Shown here one piece after another: positions 37,361 to 43,955 of a stretch of 64,000 nt of DNA. Below the pieces are notes generated by a model. That model did not search any database and was not told the origin of the DNA. It saw nothing but the letters and a program-made list of their open reading frames with translations. Source of the DNA: Streptomyces sp. NBC_01244 (GTDB lineage Bacteria; Actinomycetota; Actinomycetes; Streptomycetales; Streptomycetaceae); NCBI RefSeq assembly GCF_035987325.1, contig NZ_CP108488.1, positions 6,696,001 to 6,760,000 on the forward strand, written 5' to 3'. How positions within the stretch are numbered: the first letter of the stretch is position 1; every line of letters starts with the position of its first letter. The position numbers and the translations under genes are program-made.

Positions 37361-38539
37361 ATGCCTGAACTCGCCTTCTCCCGCCGCGCGGCGCTGCGCG
37401 GCCTCGGTGCCGCGGGGCTGCTGGCCGCCCTTCCCGGCTGTGGTGTCCCCGCCGCGTACGTTCCCGAGGGCCGACGGGAGGGGCAGGACCATTCCGGGAG
37501 CGACCGGAGCGTCTCCTTCTCCAACTGGCCCCTCTACATCGACACCGACGAAGAGGACGAGAGCAGGCGTCCGACGCTGGACGCCTTCACGGAGAAGACC
37601 GGCATCGAGGTCCGGTACACCGAGGAGATCAACGACAACGACGAGTTCTTCGGCAAGATCAGCCCGTCGCTGATGAACCGCCAGCAGACCGGGCACGACC
37701 TGGTCGTGGTCAGCGACTGGATGGCCGCCCGCTTCGTCCGCCTGGGCTGGGCCCAGAAGATGGACCGCTCGGCGCAGGCCAACGTGGCCAAGCACCTGGA
37801 CCCGCAGCTGCGCTCCCCGGCCTTCGACGAGGGCCGGCTGCACACCGTCCCCTGGCAGTCGGGGATCACCGGCATCGCCTACAACCGCAAGGCGCTCGGC
37901 CGGGAGATCAAGTCCGTCAAGGACCTGTGGCACCCGGACCTGGCCGGCAAGGTCACGCTCTTCTCGGGCCTCGACGAGTCCTTCTCCCTGCTGATGCAGG
38001 GCAACGGCGTCGACGTGACCAAGTGGACCGAATCCGACTTCCACCGGGTGTGCGACCAGGTGGAGAGCCTGGTGAAGAAGAAGCACATCCGCCGCTTCAC
38101 CGGCAACGACTACACCTCCGATCTCGGCAAGGGCGACGTACTGGCCTGCCAGGCCTACTCCGGAGACGTGATCCAGCTCCAGGCCGACAACCCCGACATC
38201 GAGTTCGTGGTTCCCGAAGAGGGCGGAGAGCTCTGGGCGGAGAGCCTGCTCGTCCCCAACCTCGCCCGCCACAAGGCCAACGCGGAAGCCCTGATCGACT
38301 TCTACTACGACCCGGAGGTGGCCGCGCTGCTCGCCGCCTACGTCAACTACGTCTGCCCGGTCCCGGCCGCCCGCGAGGTCCTGGCCGCCTCCGACGACCA
38401 GGAGACCGCCGAACTGGCCGAGAACCCGCTGATCTTCCCGGACGAGGACATGCGCAAGCGGCTCGTCGTCGCCCGCGACATCTCCGCGGTGGAGCGCTCG
38501 CCCTTCGCCAAGCGCTGGAACGCCATCGTCGGTCTGTGA
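37361..38539 (+). CDS. potD: PotD-like polyamine-binding lipoprotein without its own permease
   Basis: A 392-residue spermidine/putrescine-type binding protein. A twin-arginine-like signal (SRRAALRGLGAAGLLAALPGC) ends in a lipobox LPGC. The mature part has FSNWPLYIDT and TGNDYTSDLGKGDV-like segments shared with the second copy at 46306. No ABC permease follows, so it may feed the potABC genes 9 kb away or act in sensing. The start at ATG 37361 is favoured by the signal sequence; ATG 37319 is an alternative. Confidence 0.85.
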   Translation: MPELAFSRRAALRGLGAAGLLAALPGCGVPAAYVPEGRREGQDHSGSDRSVSFSNWPLYIDTDEEDESRRPTLDAFTEKTGIEVRYTEEINDNDEFFGKISPSLMNRQQTGHDLVVVSDWMAARFVRLGWAQKMDRSAQANVAKHLDPQLRSPAFDEGRLHTVPWQSGITGIAYNRKALGREIKSVKDLWHPDLAGKVTLFSGLDESFSLLMQGNGVDVTKWTESDFHRVCDQVESLVKKKHIRRFTGNDYTSDLGKGDVLACQAYSGDVIQLQADNPDIEFVVPEEGGELWAESLLVPNLARHKANAEALIDFYYDPEVAALLAAYVNYVCPVPAAREVLAASDDQETAELAENPLIFPDEDMRKRLVVARDISAVERSPFAKRWNAIVGL

Positions 38540-38579
38540 GAGCCGGGAGGCGGGGCGTGATCTCGGTCCGGCCACAGAA

Positions 38580-38615
38580 CTGAACATGTTCAGCAATTCT
38601 GCTGAACATGTTCAG
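38580..38615 (+). promoter_or_regulatory. Two perfect 14-bp palindromes (tandem operator)
   Basis: CTGAACATGTTCAG occurs twice, at 38580-38593 and 38602-38615, with centres 22 bp apart, two helical turns. The second overlaps the -35 of the membrane protein promoter. Cooperative binding by a dimeric repressor is the simplest reading. Confidence 0.7.
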
Positions 38616-38630
38616 AAACATGCGTAGGCT
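38603..38630 (+). promoter_or_regulatory. Promoter of the membrane protein gene, probably leaderless
   Basis: TGAACA, a 16-base spacer and TAGGCT lie 7 bases before the ATG at 38638. No ribosome binding site is seen. Confidence 0.5.
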
Positions 38631-38637
38631 TCCTTCC

Positions 38638-39207
38638 ATGAGCGAGAGAAGCGCCCTTCAGCGGCGGATCCGTGCCTGGCTTGCCCTGTTCCTCGTCTGC
38701 CTCGTGCTGAGCGGACTCACCGCCTTCCCCCTGGTGAGCGAACTCCACTGGGCCAATGCGCTGGTGGACAACGCATGGCTGCGCCGGGTCGGCGACGGCC
38801 TCGAGCGGGCGGACTCCGAGTACCCCTTCCTCCTCTACGGCACGGACTGGCTCGCCTTCGCCCACCTGGTGATCGCGGTGTTCTTCTACGGGGTCCACCG
38901 CGACCCCGTCCGCAACGTCTGGATCGTCGAGGCCGGCATGATCGCCTGCGCCGGCATCGTTCCGCTGGCCCTGATCTGCGGGCCCATCCGGGGCATCCCG
39001 GTCTGGTGGTCGCTGATCGACATCTCGTTCGGCGTCTTCGGAGTGATCCCGCTGCTGATCCTGCGGCGCATGATCAAGCGGCTGGAGGCCATGCCCTCCC
39101 CGGGCGAAGGCGGCCGGCACCACGGCGAGGGCGCCTTGCCCCGGGCCCGTACTACCGGCCGAGCGCGGCCCGTACGGCTGTCAGCGCGTCCACCCGGTTC
39201 GTCGTGA
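38638..39207 (+). CDS. Integral membrane protein of unknown function
   Basis: A 189-residue protein with four hydrophobic helices: AWLALFLVCLVLSGLTAFPL, DWLAFAHLVIAVFFYGV, VEAGMIACAGIVPLALICG and LIDISFGVFGVIPLLILR, and a basic C-terminal tail. I do not recognise a named family. Its control region, with two perfect palindromes, is unusually elaborate for the neighbourhood. Its last 56 bases overlap the convergent phosphodiesterase gene, so its tail may be unconserved. Confidence 0.75.
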   Translation: MSERSALQRRIRAWLALFLVCLVLSGLTAFPLVSELHWANALVDNAWLRRVGDGLERADSEYPFLLYGTDWLAFAHLVIAVFFYGVHRDPVRNVWIVEAGMIACAGIVPLALICGPIRGIPVWWSLIDISFGVFGVIPLLILRRMIKRLEAMPSPGEGGRHHGEGALPRARTTGRARPVRLSARPPGSS

Positions 39208-39841
39208 TCGAGTCCACCCCGGCCCTGACCAGCGCGCGCATCGCGCGCTTCGTGTCCGGGGTCCAGGCCGACACCAGCAGGCCGTCCCGGTGCAGGGCGT
39301 CCACCAGCTCCGGGCCGACCAGCCCGAAGCGGTAGTTGAGCCAGGTCGGCGCCACGGCGTCGATCAGCACCCGGCGCGGGGGAGCCAGGGTGGTCCAGGT
39401 GAGCGCGATCTCGGCGCCCGGATCGGCGGCGCGCACCGCCAGCATGGTGGCCGGACCCGCGCAGTAGTACGTACGGTCACGGGCGCCGCACTCGCGGACC
39501 TGGCCGACGACGGTCCGTACGGTCTCGGGAGTCGCACCCGGCAGGTCGACCATGACCCGGCCCGCACCGGCGGCCATCAGGGCGTCGCGCAGGGTCGGGA
39601 TCCCGCCGTCCGTGAGCTCCCGCAGCTGCGGGGCCGTGACGTCTTGGAGCCGTACGCCATGGCCCCACAGCCGCTGGAGATCCTCGTCGTGGAGCAGTAC
39701 GGGCACCCCGTCGCGGGTCATCCGCACGTCGATCTCCACCGCGTCCGCCCCCCGGTCGAAGGCGGAGCGGATCGAGGGCAGGGTGTTCTCGCGGACGCGG
39801 TAGGGATCCCCGCGGTGGCCTACGGCAGTCAGGGTGCGCAT
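39152..39841 (-). CDS. Glycerophosphodiester phosphodiesterase family protein
   Basis: A 229-residue TIM-barrel protein. HRGDPYRVRENTLPS carries the HR(G)..ENT motif, EIDVRMTRDGVPVLLHDEDL carries the metal-binding ExD and HD pairs, and DSITTNRVDAL closes the barrel. These enzymes split glycerophosphodiesters into glycerol 3-phosphate and an alcohol. It has no signal peptide, so it acts in the cytoplasm. It lies 20 bases downstream of the deaminase gene and probably shares its transcript. Confidence 0.93.
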   Translation of the reverse strand: MRTLTAVGHRGDPYRVRENTLPSIRSAFDRGADAVEIDVRMTRDGVPVLLHDEDLQRLWGHGVRLQDVTAPQLRELTDGGIPTLRDALMAAGAGRVMVDLPGATPETVRTVVGQVRECGARDRTYYCAGPATMLAVRAADPGAEIALTWTTLAPPRRVLIDAVAPTWLNYRFGLVGPELVDALHRDGLLVSAWTPDTKRAMRALVRAGVDSITTNRVDALTAVRAALGR

Positions 39842-39861
39842 GCACCCATTCTGCGCAAGCG

Positions 39862-40887
39862 TCAGGAAGCCAGCCAGGCGGCGGTGTACGTGTCGATCTC
39901 GGCCGTGAGCCTCGCCTTGCCGGCCGGGTCCAGGAAGGAGGCCTCGACGGCGTTCTTCGCGAGCTGGGCGAGACCGCGCTCGTCCAGGTCCAGCAGACGG
40001 GCGGCCACCGCGTACTCGTTGTTGAGGTCGGAGCCGAACATCGGCGGGTCGTCGCTGTTGATGGTGACGAGCACGCCGGCCGCCACCATCTCCTTGACGG
40101 GGTGCTCGTCGAGGGTGGCGACGGCGCGGGTGGCGATGTTGGAGGTGGGGCAGACCTCCAGCGCGATGCGGTGCTCGGCGAGGTAGGCGAGCAGCTCCGG
40201 GTCCCGGGTGGCGCTGGTTCCGTGGCCGATGCGCTCGGCGCCCAGCTCGCGGATCGCGTCCCAGATGGTCTCCGGGCCGGTGGTCTCGCCGGCGTGCGGC
40301 ACGCTGTGCAGTCCGGCGGCGCGGGCGGCGTCGAAGTACGGCTTGAACTGCGGGCGCGGCACCCCGACCTCCGGGCCGCCCAGGCCGAAGGAGACCAGGC
40401 CCTCGGGGCGCAGGTCCAGGGCGAGGCGGGCGGTCTCCGCGGCGGCTTCCTCGCCGGCTTCGCCGGGGATGTCGAAGCACCAGCGCAGGATCACGCCGAG
40501 CTCGGCCTCGGCGGCCTTGCGTGCGTCCTCGATGGCCTCCATGAAGGCCTTCTCGTCGATCCCGCGGCGGGTGGAGGAGTACGGGGTGATGGTGAGTTCG
40601 GCGTACCGGATGTTCTGCCGGGCCATGTCGCGGGCGATCTCGAAGGTGAGGTGGCGCACGTCGTCGGGGGTGCGGACCAGGTCGACGACGGAGAGGTAGA
40701 CCTCGATGAAGTGCGCGAAGTCGGTGAAGGTGAAGTAGTCGGCGATGGCCTCGGGGTCCGTGGGGACCTTGGAGTCGGGGTGCCGGGAGGCGAGTTCGGC
40801 CACGATGCGGGGAGAGGCCGAGCCGACGTGGTGGACGTGCAGTTCGGCCTTGGGCAGCCCCGCGATGAAGGGGTGCAGGTCGGACAT
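39862..40887 (-). CDS. Adenosine deaminase-like; probable 6-aminodeoxyfutalosine deaminase
   Basis: A 341-residue member of the adenosine deaminase family with all metal and catalytic residues: HVH (17-19), HAGE (198-201), HGT at 222-224 and DD at 279-280. The N-terminal motif is ELHVHHVGSASP rather than ELHCHLDG of true adenosine deaminases. As I recall, a Streptomyces avermitilis enzyme of this kind was shown to deaminate 6-amino-6-deoxyfutalosine in the futalosine route to menaquinone; the motif and neighbourhood fit that group. That assignment is an inference. It could otherwise be a plain adenosine deaminase. Confidence 0.8.
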   Translation of the reverse strand: MSDLHPFIAGLPKAELHVHHVGSASPRIVAELASRHPDSKVPTDPEAIADYFTFTDFAHFIEVYLSVVDLVRTPDDVRHLTFEIARDMARQNIRYAELTITPYSSTRRGIDEKAFMEAIEDARKAAEAELGVILRWCFDIPGEAGEEAAAETARLALDLRPEGLVSFGLGGPEVGVPRPQFKPYFDAARAAGLHSVPHAGETTGPETIWDAIRELGAERIGHGTSATRDPELLAYLAEHRIALEVCPTSNIATRAVATLDEHPVKEMVAAGVLVTINSDDPPMFGSDLNNEYAVAARLLDLDERGLAQLAKNAVEASFLDPAGKARLTAEIDTYTAAWLAS

Positions 40888-41008
40888 GAGGGTGCCTCCG
40901 AGGGACGCGGTGCGGATGGAACGGCCTTCATCGTAGGCAGGACCCGCACCGCCGAAGGGGCTTGTCGCAGGGAGCGCTTAGCATGACCGTACGAGAGGGG
41001 GGCGCCTT

Positions 41009-41779
41009 ATGACCGATCAGAGCCCCGAGTCGCGAGACCCCTGGGCGCCGCCGGAGCAGCCCGCGGTCGATCTGGGTAAACAGCGGGGCGGGCCGGGGGC
41101 GCCGGGGGTGCACGACCAGCAGACCGTCACCGGGATGCCGGGGGCGGGCGGCCCTCAGGGCGGCCCTCAGGGCGGCCACCCGGGTGGTTACACGGGCGGA
41201 TACCCGGGCGCGCCGCTGCCGGGTCAGACGCTGCCGGGTCAGACGCCGCCGGCCGGGACCGGGCCGATATCCGCCGGGGCGCCCGCGCCCCAGCCGGGGC
41301 AGACGCCCGCCTACGGGTACCCGGCCGAGCCGGATCCCGCGGGGTACGGATACCCCACCGCGCAGCAGCCGTTCCAGCAGCAGCCCGGATACCAGGGCCA
41401 CCCCGGTTACGCGGGCTACCCCGGATACCCGGGCGGCGGGTATCCGGGGCACCCGGCGTACCCGTCCAGGAGCAACGGCTTCGGGATCACCGCGCTCGTG
41501 CTCGGCATCCTCTCGGTCGTCACCTGTTACCTCGGCCTCCTGTTCGGCGTTCCGGCCATCATCTTCGGCGTGCTGGGCCGCGGCAAGGCCAAGCGCGGCG
41601 AGGCCGACAACGGGGGCCTGGCGCTGGCCGGCATCATCACCGGCGCGGTGGGCATCGTGACCAGCTGCGTGTTGATCGCGCTCGTCATCTTCGCCGTCAT
41701 CTACGGGGACAGCGGCTCCGACTCCGACTCGGACTACTTCTCTCCGTACGAGAACACCCAGGTCCTCCACCGGGGTTGA
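41009..41779 (+). CDS. DUF4190 domain membrane protein with Gly/Pro/Tyr-rich N-terminus
   Basis: A 256-residue protein. The first 150 residues are low-complexity, with repeats such as GYPG and QTLPGQT; the C-terminal part has two membrane helices of the DUF4190 type (GITALVLGILSVVTCYLGLLFGVPAIIFGVLGRGKAKRGE and a second). Many actinomycetes have several of these. Function unknown; the disordered head probably lies in the cytoplasm. Confidence 0.85.
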   Translation: MTDQSPESRDPWAPPEQPAVDLGKQRGGPGAPGVHDQQTVTGMPGAGGPQGGPQGGHPGGYTGGYPGAPLPGQTLPGQTPPAGTGPISAGAPAPQPGQTPAYGYPAEPDPAGYGYPTAQQPFQQQPGYQGHPGYAGYPGYPGGGYPGHPAYPSRSNGFGITALVLGILSVVTCYLGLLFGVPAIIFGVLGRGKAKRGEADNGGLALAGIITGAVGIVTSCVLIALVIFAVIYGDSGSDSDSDYFSPYENTQVLHRG

Positions 41780-41803
41780 GCCGCGCCCGGCAGGTACGAC
41801 GCA

Positions 41804-41840
41804 GGGCCGGGCGGGGACGTGTAACGCCCCTGCCCGGCCC
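41804..41840. terminator. Bidirectional terminator between DUF4190 and Ro60 genes
   Basis: GGGCCGGGCGGGG pairs with CCCCTGCCCGGCCC with one bulged base, around a 10-base loop. It lies between two convergent stops. Confidence 0.75.
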
Positions 41841-41867
41841 CGTGCCGTGCTGCACCGTGCCGTGCCG

Positions 41868-43496
41868 TCAGGCGGCCTTGTCCGCCTGCCCGGTCTCCCA
41901 GGGCCACCTGGCGTCCAGGCCGTCCTCGATCAGGGACACCATGCGGAAGGCCGCGTCGGTGAGCCCGCCGAAGGTGTGCCGGTTCGCGGACCCGGAGGGC
42001 GCGTGGCCGACCCGGTATCCGGCCAGGTTCCAGGTGTAGACCGGGACCGTGTCCGGCACCAGGGCCGTCGGATCGCCGCCGTAGGAGTACGTGGCCTGCT
42101 CGTCGGTGACGATCAGGACCCGGTCGTGCCCGGCGTAGTGCGCGGCCACGGCCTTGGCCGTGTAGGTGCCGCCGAGGTCCTCGAACCGCTCCAGCACCTT
42201 CAGCACCGACTCTCCCCGCCGGTAGTCGACGGCCTTGCTGGTGGATCCGAACTGCACCAGGTCCGCGTCTTCGGCGCGCAGCGCCAGCGCCGTCCCGAAG
42301 ACGGCCGCCGCGTCGGCGCGGTTGAGCTGCGAGCGGTCCGACAGCGGTGACCACATCGACCCCGACCGGTCCACGAGGACCAGCGTCCGCCCGGGCAGCG
42401 CCGGTACGTGGGCCAGGGAGTGGCCCAGCGCCCGCTCCAGCGGGTACGCCCAGCGCAGCGACGGCGCGTGCTGGTGAGCGGCCAGATAGCGGAAGGGGAA
42501 CTGCCGGGCCCGGGCGACGGTCTCCGGGTCGGAGATCTTCGCCGCGACCCGCTCGGCCACCGCGTCCGACACCCCGGCCCCGTCGAAGTTGCGCAGGTTG
42601 CGCAGCAGCGCCATCGCGCCCATGGACGGGATGACCGCCTCCCAGGCGGCCGCGTCCATCGGCCCCTGCAGCCAGCCCGCCAGCGCCTCCCAGGTCATGC
42701 CCGCCGCGGCGAGCCGCTCGGCTCCGTCCGCCGCGGTGACCACCGCCCGGCGCTCGGCCACGGGCAGCTCCATCAGGGCCCGGTGCGCGAGCAGGGTGCG
42801 GTTGCCCGGCGGGACCTCGGCGGTCTCCGGGTTGTGCCGGCGGTCGAGGGCGTGCCGGAACAGCTCGCCCTGCCAGGGCTTGGCGGGGTCGGGGGAGGCG
42901 TGCACCAGGTTCAGGACGTCGCCGAAGCGGTATCCCCGGGAAGCGGTGTCGTACTTCAGCAGCGAGGTGCCGGAGTAGAGGCGGCGCACGGCGTCGGCGA
43001 TCCCGCGCTTGACGGGCTTGGGGACGTTCCGCCCGTAGGCGGCCGTCCAGTAGGCGAGCAGCTCGCCGGGCTCGTCCGCGCGCAGCAGTACGGAGTCCAC
43101 GACCTGCCGGTTCGAGGGCCCCCCGGTCGCTCCGGCGTCGAGCCGTGCCTTGACGTACTCGGCGGCTCCGACGAGCGAGGCCGTCCGCATGTTGCCGTCG
43201 CGCCGCAGCCAGCCGAGCAGGCCCGCGGTCCACTCGGGATCCTCCACGGCAAGGGTGCGCACGAGCGCGCCGAACCGGTCGTCGCGGGCCCCGCCGGACT
43301 CGTAAGCGGTCTGCTGCGTCACGAAGTTGGCGACGGCGAGCAGGAACAGCTCGGAGCGCGCGTCGCGGACGAAGCCGGCGCTGCCGTGCGCGTTGGCGGC
43401 GCGGCGGCCGGTCGAGCGGACCGGAGAGGCGGGTGCGGTGGACGCGGCGGATGCGGTGGGCGCCGCTTTGGAGCGGAGCAGGTTGAAACGAGCCAT
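41868..43496 (-). CDS. rsr: Ro60 orthologue (TROVE and vWA domains)
   Basis: Ro60 is a ring of HEAT-like repeats that binds Y RNAs and misfolded RNAs; in Deinococcus the orthologue Rsr works with PNPase through Y RNA. The 542-residue protein has the TROVE domain from about residue 40 to 360, with the hallmarks FLLAVANFVTQQTAYE, GLLGWLRRDGNMRTASLVGA and PSNRQVVDSVLLRADEPGE, then a vWA domain with the MIDAS motif DRSGS at 376-380 and IVTDEQATYS. It stands directly downstream of three Y-RNA-like elements on the same strand, the usual rsr arrangement. Confidence 0.95.
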   Translation of the reverse strand: MARFNLLRSKAAPTASAASTAPASPVRSTGRRAANAHGSAGFVRDARSELFLLAVANFVTQQTAYESGGARDDRFGALVRTLAVEDPEWTAGLLGWLRRDGNMRTASLVGAAEYVKARLDAGATGGPSNRQVVDSVLLRADEPGELLAYWTAAYGRNVPKPVKRGIADAVRRLYSGTSLLKYDTASRGYRFGDVLNLVHASPDPAKPWQGELFRHALDRRHNPETAEVPPGNRTLLAHRALMELPVAERRAVVTAADGAERLAAAGMTWEALAGWLQGPMDAAAWEAVIPSMGAMALLRNLRNFDGAGVSDAVAERVAAKISDPETVARARQFPFRYLAAHQHAPSLRWAYPLERALGHSLAHVPALPGRTLVLVDRSGSMWSPLSDRSQLNRADAAAVFGTALALRAEDADLVQFGSTSKAVDYRRGESVLKVLERFEDLGGTYTAKAVAAHYAGHDRVLIVTDEQATYSYGGDPTALVPDTVPVYTWNLAGYRVGHAPSGSANRHTFGGLTDAAFRMVSLIEDGLDARWPWETGQADKAA

Positions 43497-43503
43497 GAGA
43501 ATC

Positions 43504-43529
43504 CCCCCGAATTCAGTGGAAAGCGGGGG
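43504..43529 (-). promoter_or_regulatory. Hairpin covering the rsr ribosome binding site
   Basis: On the minus strand CCCCCG and CGGGGG pair around a 14-base loop. The second arm is the only purine-rich segment near the rsr ATG, 7 bases away, so the stem would hide it. Confidence 0.5.
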
Positions 43530-43536
43530 AGGCGTG

Positions 43537-43685
43537 ACGTGCGGAATGCCCGAGATCGAAGTCGGCGACGGACTGTGTCGACTGCTCTATCCGACTGAGC
43601 TACCGGCCGGAGCCGGGCGGGACTCGAACCCGCGACCCGTTGATCCGGAAGTAACCGTTGCCTGCGCACCGGGCACTCCGCACGT
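43537..43685 (-). ncRNA. yrlA: Y-RNA-like RNA with permuted tRNA core (element 1, next to rsr)
   Basis: A 149-base element closed by a 16-bp stem (ACGTGCGGAGTGCCCG at its 5' end, one G-U pair). Inside, read 5' to 3', come the shared GGTGCGCAGG and TTACTTCC, then a perfect T arm GCGGGTTCGAGTCCCGC, a 5-bp acceptor stem CCGGC/GCCGG closed by TCCG, then T8-A9 and the D arm GCTCAGTCGGATAGAGC. The tRNA halves are thus in reversed order, and the place of the anticodon arm is open into the Y stem. Bacterial YrlA RNAs are known to carry such a tRNA-like domain. Confidence 0.85.
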
Positions 43686-43688
43686 GTG

Positions 43689-43757
43689 CCTCCCGAGGAA
43701 GAAGTGGCCGCGGCGTCATTTCGTGGAGGAAGTAGCCGTGGCCGGCGCACCGGGAGG
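43689..43757 (-). ncRNA. Short Y-RNA-like element without tRNA core (element 2, middle)
   Basis: About 69 bases closed by a 7-bp stem CCTCCCG/CGGGAGG. It has the same 5' segment as its neighbours (GGTGCGCCGG, then GGCTACTTCC) at the same distance from the stem, but no T or D arm. It may be a minimal Ro60-binding Y RNA or a decayed copy. Confidence 0.55.
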
Positions 43758-43769
43758 TGCGAACGTAGG

Positions 43770-43905
43770 TGTCCAGAGATCGAGGTCGGCGAAACCACGT
43801 GGTGCTCTACCAACTGAGCTACACCGGCCCGAAGCCGGTGACGGGACTCGAACCCGCGGCCGCCCCATTAACAGTGGAAGTAGGTCTCACCTGCGCACCT
43901 GGACA
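43770..43905 (-). ncRNA. yrlA: Y-RNA-like RNA with permuted tRNA core (element 3, promoter-proximal)
   Basis: A 136-base element closed by a 7-bp stem TGTCCAG/CTGGACA. It holds GGTGCGCAGG and CCTACTTCC, a T arm GCGGGTTCGAGTCCCGT, a perfect 7-bp acceptor stem CACCGGC/GCCGGTG closed by TTCGG, then T8-A9 and the D arm GCTCAGTTGGTAGAGC with invariant GG. The segment before the T arm (CTGTTAAT) still looks like the 3' half of an anticodon loop. It is the first of the array in the direction of transcription, with a -10-like element 7 bases ahead. Confidence 0.85.
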
Positions 43906-43911
43906 AGGAAC

Positions 43912-43917
43912 ACGCTA
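43912..43917 (-). promoter_or_regulatory. Possible -10 of the Y-RNA/rsr transcript
   Basis: Minus-strand TAGCGT lies 7 bases before the first paired base of the promoter-proximal Y RNA, which suits a start at its 5' end. No clear -35 is seen. Confidence 0.4.
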
Positions 43918-43955
43918 GACGTCCGGCCGGGCCCGCGCGATCGATTAACGCGGCA

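Noticed and set aside
38580..38615. LexA (SOS) box
   Set aside because: The actinobacterial SOS site has GAAC and GTTC four bases apart; here the gap is two, and there is no SOS gene downstream.
41155..41240. Tandem DNA repeat in the DUF4190 gene
   Set aside because: Short GGCGGCCCTCAG and CCGGGTCAGACG repeats are in frame and encode the low-complexity Gly/Gln/Pro head, so they are part of the gene.
43612..43836. Two tRNA genes on the minus strand
   Set aside because: T and D arms are perfect, but in reverse order, with joined acceptor ends and no anticodon arm. They are Y-RNA modules, not tRNA genes. The D arm of one and the T arm of the next are too far apart to form a split tRNA.
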